Assembly (NCBI GenBank): GCA_000969725.1
Contig: JXSR01S042360.1
DNA length: 21,678 bases
Reading direction: 5' to 3' (one strand)
Source of the DNA: Ophiothrix spiculata
Lineage: Eukaryota; Echinodermata; Ophiuroidea; Amphilepidida; Ophiotrichidae
Below, piece after piece: positions 18,162-21,678 of this stretch (position 1 is its first letter; each line of letters starts with the position of its first letter). The notes below the pieces were generated by a model. That model was given only the letters and a program-made list of their open reading frames with translations. It did not search any database and had not been told where the DNA came from. The translations under genes were made by a program, and so were the position numbers.

Positions 18162-18427
18162 CGTCATGTGAGTGCAAGAAAGTTGTATCTGCAATGGCTG
18201 CCCTAAGTTATTTTTATTTTATACGTTGTCACAAGAATGTGAAAAATCCCTCAAAATGTCCCTGTCTTAAGTCAGTGGTTGTTGAAATGGTTCTTCAAGT
18301 GACACCGTCACCTGAAGAACCATTTCAAGAACCACTGACCCAAGACTGGAGATTAATAAAGTGTGCAATCCCAATTTGTGACAAATGACAGGTATTGCAG
18401 ATACGACTTTCTTTCACTCACATGACG
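18162..18427. mobile_element. Palindromic MITE, 266 bp, CGTC family copy 2
   Basis: The ends CGTCATGTGAGTGCAAGAAA and CACTCACATGACG are inverse complements. ATTT flanks both ends (18158-18161 and 18428-18431), the complement of the AAAT flanks of the first copy at 9038-9286. The central hairpin includes AAATGGTTCTTCAAGTGACA and its inverse. The 94-codon plus frame over this region is repeat-derived. Confidence 0.83.
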
Positions 18428-18431
18428 ATTT

Positions 18432-19514
18432 AGTCTGGGACATGTCTCCAGGCTGTAAGCTTAGTCAATATGCCATTGGTTGGAAATTGTTGCCTTCAAT
18501 ATCTGATGAAAACTTGTTTTTATATAATAGAACAATTTGAGTTGCCCAATGTACAAATTGCGCTAATTATCATATCTGGGTTTAATTAGACAATAATAAC
18601 TGCGCACCATCTTTTTTCAGGTCATTGTGTGAATTCTGAGGGGATTATTTTGGACCAAGTGCCATTAATAACCGCTCTTTTGACATTTTTAATACCTTTT
18701 ATGTATAACTTTATGAAGAAATACTTTATTAAACTTATTTCTTACTTAAAGGTCTACTTATCCCTATAAGATAATTTTGATCAGTCCAGACATGACGATC
18801 ATTGCGTAATATGATAAACGCGCGTGTGTGTGGGGTGCATATGCACTCTTGATGGGCGTTTTTATGAGAAAATGCATTAAGCGCTAATGACATCACATAC
18901 ACGGGTCATTATAAGAAGTCATTGTTACCTGATAATGACCGCGCAGTTGTTTGCGCAAAAGTAGAAATAATCTTATTAGATTGGATCACGCTATTACGCA
19001 AGTTGTTAATAGGAAAGTCAATCTGATCATGTCTAGTAAAAGATGATTTGAGAATCAAACCTTGGGTCTTTAAAATCCATAATTTTGGAGGAAGTTTTAT
19101 TTAGGTTTTGGGAATGTCTTTTGGTGGGTCTTTTTGTACCTTTAGGCAGACAGACTTTTTCATACATTGGCTTTTGTGGGGTGTGACACAGTTGTGTGCG
19201 CAGGTTTATTTTGACTGGGGGGGGCTTAGATACAAAGTTCCCCTGACTAAACTCTGGCGAAGCCAGCAATGCGAGCAGCTTGCCACACAGCCCTGGGTGC
19301 TGGGGTGCAGGCGTCCACCTTGGGGCCCCTGGCAGGTTCCAGAGGTGAAGCAGTAGGCGGGGGTCCAGCTGGTGGAGGCAATGGAAGCTTACAGGTTTTG
19401 GAAGTTTAAGGGGCCCAAAATCTAGTTTCATGAGGCATAAAAGTAAGTTGAGCAATAATTTTCAGCATGTTTAGTGGCAACCACACAAGGTAATAAGCCG
19501 ATGTTTATATTAGA
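18432..19514. other. No supported gene; local GC-rich block at about 19240-19390
   Basis: Most of this stretch is AT-rich with nothing recognised. The segment at 19240-19390 (GGCGAAGCCAGCAATGCGAG, CAGCTTGCCACACAGCCCTG) is sharply GC-richer and resembles GC-rich dispersed repeats of marine invertebrates. A 140-codon minus-strand frame (19033-19455) spans it but has no recognisable motif and no splice support. I treat it as repeat-derived. Confidence 0.4.
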
Positions 19515-19517
19515 TAA

Positions 19518-19877
19518 GGCCAAAAAATATTGTTTGTTTGTCCATAACGGCCTCTGAAAAGGTAAAGTCGGAAGGTCAGCTTTTTTTTTTTAAATAAATG
19601 TACATGAAACTCACCTTAAAGAATTGAAAAAATTGAACAAGAAATAAACTTAACTTACGAGAACAATATACTGCTGATTCTTAAGAGGTCTTCTACATTG
19701 GAAAATACAGTTCATGCCAATTCATATCATATTTTTATGATTTGAAGACTTTCTCGGTGAATTTTTATATCTTTTTGCATGAAAAATCCTCAAATAAGAG
19801 TTGAAAAAAAAAATAAAACTTTATCAAAATTTTGACAGTCGGTCGGGCGAGGACAAACAAACAATTTTTTTTTTGCC
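19518..19877. mobile_element. PIF/Harbinger-like MITE, 360 bp
   Basis: The left end GGCCAAAAAATATTGTTTGT and the right end ACAATTTTTTTTTTGCC are inverse complements, extending through GTTTGTTTGTCC. TAA flanks both ends (19515-19517 and 19878-19880). The termini resemble those of the element at 16879-17190. Confidence 0.82.
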
Positions 19878-19929
19878 TAATGGTTAATGTTTACGTCCTT
19901 AATCTTTAATGAAATATTCCTAGAACAGA

Positions 19930-20213
19930 ATAGAATTCCCCGAAGTTTCTCTGATTTTTCCCTGACAAAATTTCAAAATTCTATGATAATTTTATTATTG
20001 AAAAATTACAAAAACAGGTTTCGTTTCAAATCCTACGACCACAAATATGAACCTAAACCTATGAGACCTAACACTACGAGGAAAATGAAAAGTTTCGATC
20101 AAATTTCCCCTGATTTAAGGCATTTTAAAAATCAAATTCCTGAGTTTTCCTGACTGGAAAAAAGTAAAATAATTTTCCCTGATTTCCCTGATGGGCTGGG
20201 GAGTGGGGACCCT
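19930..20213. mobile_element. Partial TCCCTGA-rich repeat with hAT-like end
   Basis: The segment has repeated TTTTCCCTGA and TTCCCTGA words and ends GTGGGGACCCTG, so on the minus strand it begins CAGGGTCCCCAC, a hAT-like terminus. No matching left terminus was found, and it may be truncated near the neighbouring element. The 88-codon plus frame through it (19887-20153) is not a gene. Confidence 0.45.
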
Positions 20214-20305
20214 GTAGAATGTGGAATGTCAGACATCAGACTGAGAGGTATATCAAGTTGAGACATTTCAAAATTAAAACCACAGGATATTTTGGAAAAT
20301 GTTTA

Positions 20306-20515
20306 CACTGCCGCTCTTAAGTATTTCCACACAAAACCTGTATTCAGTCATATCTCAAAAGGCATTTATTAATATTAAAAGAAACATCGATTTATTCATA
20401 TTGAATAGATAAGTTACCTCTACTAGTATGAATCTTTGATGATTCTAGGTCGTTTAATATAGAAAACAAGGTTTTTGATTTTTAATTGTGCAGAAATACT
20501 TTAGAGCGGGGGGTG
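20306..20515. mobile_element. Tc1/mariner-like MITE, 210 bp, deletion relative of 7458-8959
   Basis: The ends CACTGCCGCTCTTAAGTATT and its inverse at the right, with flanking TA (20304-20305 and 20516-20517), match the TIRs of the 1.5-kb element. About 145 bp at the right (from AATATTAAAAGAAACATCGA onward) is nearly identical to 8816-8959, and about 60 bp at the left matches 7458-7530. The intervening 1.3 kb is missing. Confidence 0.85.
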
Positions 20516-20517
20516 TA

Positions 20518-21497
20518 CATGTTTTGTAATATCTTCCAAGTGATCCCACTTTGTTGGGCGAAAAGAGTCAGTAGGGGGAAAAGAAAAGGGGTGGGGCCAG
20601 TCAGTTGGGCAATTTACTGAAAGTTCATGACAAGCTTAAGCCCTCCACCCCCCCCCTTTGCGCACACCACTGAGGTGACATCCCATCACACCATCCCTGG
20701 CTATGGGTTTGGGACAAATTGTCTGGATATGAAGGTGTTACAACAATACGCTGGTTCCCTGCGCCTTGGACCAAAGACGCAAGTACTGGCAAATCAATCT
20801 CAAGCAATCATTGGCTAGTGAATATGGTGGGGTCATACTTCGCCAGTATCAACCATATAACTCTGTACAAGATAAAGTAGTCCCCTACAAGAGAGTCAAC
20901 ATAAAATTACACAATGGAGTTGATTATCCAACTCCATTGGATTTAGGTTTAACAAACACTGTTTTACAACTTTTTGTTGGATTTTTAGTTTTACATCGTG
21001 GACAATGTCGTATTGATTTTGTTTTGAAATCAAATATATCGATAAAAGGTCAATTGTCTCTTATCCAACGCCTAGTACCAGCGCTTGAGTACAATACATT
21101 TGGATACAATGAGTGTGTGGCTGAAGTGAGGCATGACACTAGTCACAATCATGACTAATTATGGGTAGCCTGTACCTGTGGTTTTGGATGGAGGGAACCA
21201 GCGTATTACAACAATGGCATATTAACTGAACGGTGGCATAAGCATTGGAAATTCAAGCCTAGCAAATAGGCTGGTTTGATTGTCTCAATTAAAGTCAAAA
21301 TATTTTGAGCATCAGTACACTTTTTTTTCAGAATTGTATGTACAGTGTGTGAAAATGTTTGAAATCAGGGGTTCAAATCAAGGAAAACACCCATATTTGA
21401 CATTCAAATTTGTGAGACCAAAGTAAATTTGTGTTAACTGATTTCTAGTGGAACATTTTAAAACTTTGCTCAAAAATGTACCATTACAAGTGAAATA
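20518..21497. other. No supported gene; one 130-codon open frame and a short hairpin
   Basis: The plus frame 20766-21158 (130 codons) has fairly balanced composition but matches nothing I know and has no splice or promoter support. CAATGGAGTTG (20912-20922) and CAACTCCATTG (20929-20939) form a perfect 11-bp stem with a 6-base loop inside it. Oppositely directed frames overlap its start. Confidence 0.4.
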
Positions 21498-21678
21498 CAC
21501 AGGAGATTTTTGCCAATCTGGACCATTCTGGCAATTGCCAAATGTGGCCATTCTGGCAATTGCCAATATGTGCACACAGAAATGGACACTGTTGTGCCCA
21601 TTCTGGCAATAGCCAATTTGCGCCATTATGGCAAATGCCAGAATGGCTCAGATTGGCTGCTAAATGAACATTTGCCAA
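21498..21678. repeat. Tandem array, 25-bp period, with palindromic TGGCAATTGCCA core
   Basis: CCATTCTGGCAATTGCCA starts at 21523 and 21548, with related units at 21598 (CCATTCTGGCAATAGCCA) and 21623 (CCATTATGGCAAATGCCA), all on a 25-bp register with one degenerate unit near 21573. The array runs past the window end. Minus-strand frames over it repeat NCQNGH and WQLPEW words only because of the period. Confidence 0.85.

Noticed and set aside
19033..19455. 140-codon minus-strand frame over a GC-rich block
   Set aside because: No known motif, a shadow frame on the other strand, and the block looks like a GC-rich dispersed repeat.
20766..21158. 130-codon plus frame
   Set aside because: No similarity recognised and no splice, promoter or polyadenylation support; kept only as a noted frame.

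Overview
The window looks like a piece of a metazoan nuclear genome, most likely from a marine invertebrate. It is AT-rich with long homopolymer runs. It has almost no open coding sequence, has spliceosomal-type splice sites, carries vertebrate-type (CCCTAA)n telomere-like repeats inside dispersed elements, and contains many short inverted-repeat transposons. A non-vertebrate deuterostome such as an echinoderm or hemichordate fits the general style, but this is an impression and no single marker gene supports it. Nothing bacterial or phage-like was seen (no operons, ribosome binding sites or CRISPR).

The only credible host coding sequence is a pair of short, GC-rich exons on the minus strand at 14351-14425 and 6976-7089. 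Both have plausible splice signals, are open in phase 0, and encode similar Ser-rich peptides containing an RMR(L/V)A motif. If they are consecutive, they are separated by an intron of about 7.3 kb, and the whole window lies inside one gene with very large introns. I do not recognise the protein.

Layout, left to right: a tandem array with a 115-116 bp period (1-511); a small MITE with an internal telomere-like array (646-767); a 544-bp inverted-repeat element (1043-1586); a TA-flanked MITE (1684-1884); the 3' end of a LINE-like retroelement on the minus strand (about 2368-2735); a 619-bp TIR element (2995-3613); a nested palindrome complex (3617-5705) holding a 208-bp TA-flanked MITE, a hAT-like MITE and a 649-bp long-TIR element with a perfect 9-bp target duplication; a second telomere-array element (6228-6344); the downstream exon; a TTAA-flanked piggyBac-like MITE adjoining a 1.5-kb Tc1-like element (7306-8959); a palindromic MITE (9038-9286); a second TTAA element (9464-9883); a hAT-like MITE with a perfect 8-bp duplication (10216-10465); another hAT-like MITE inside a tandem duplication (10775-10978); a large foldback region (about 11464-13220) containing a MITE with 73-bp identical arms; several small foldbacks; the upstream exon; a five-unit satellite (15868-16490); two PIF/Harbinger-like MITEs (16879-17190 and 19518-19877); second copies of earlier MITE families; and a 25-bp period array running off the right edge.

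Most moderately long open frames are chance frames or lie inside these repeats, and no intact transposase was found. The value of the window is a well-delimited set of non-autonomous DNA transposons with readable target duplications and nesting order, plus the unrecognised exon pair. I found no convincing new enzymatic or defence system.
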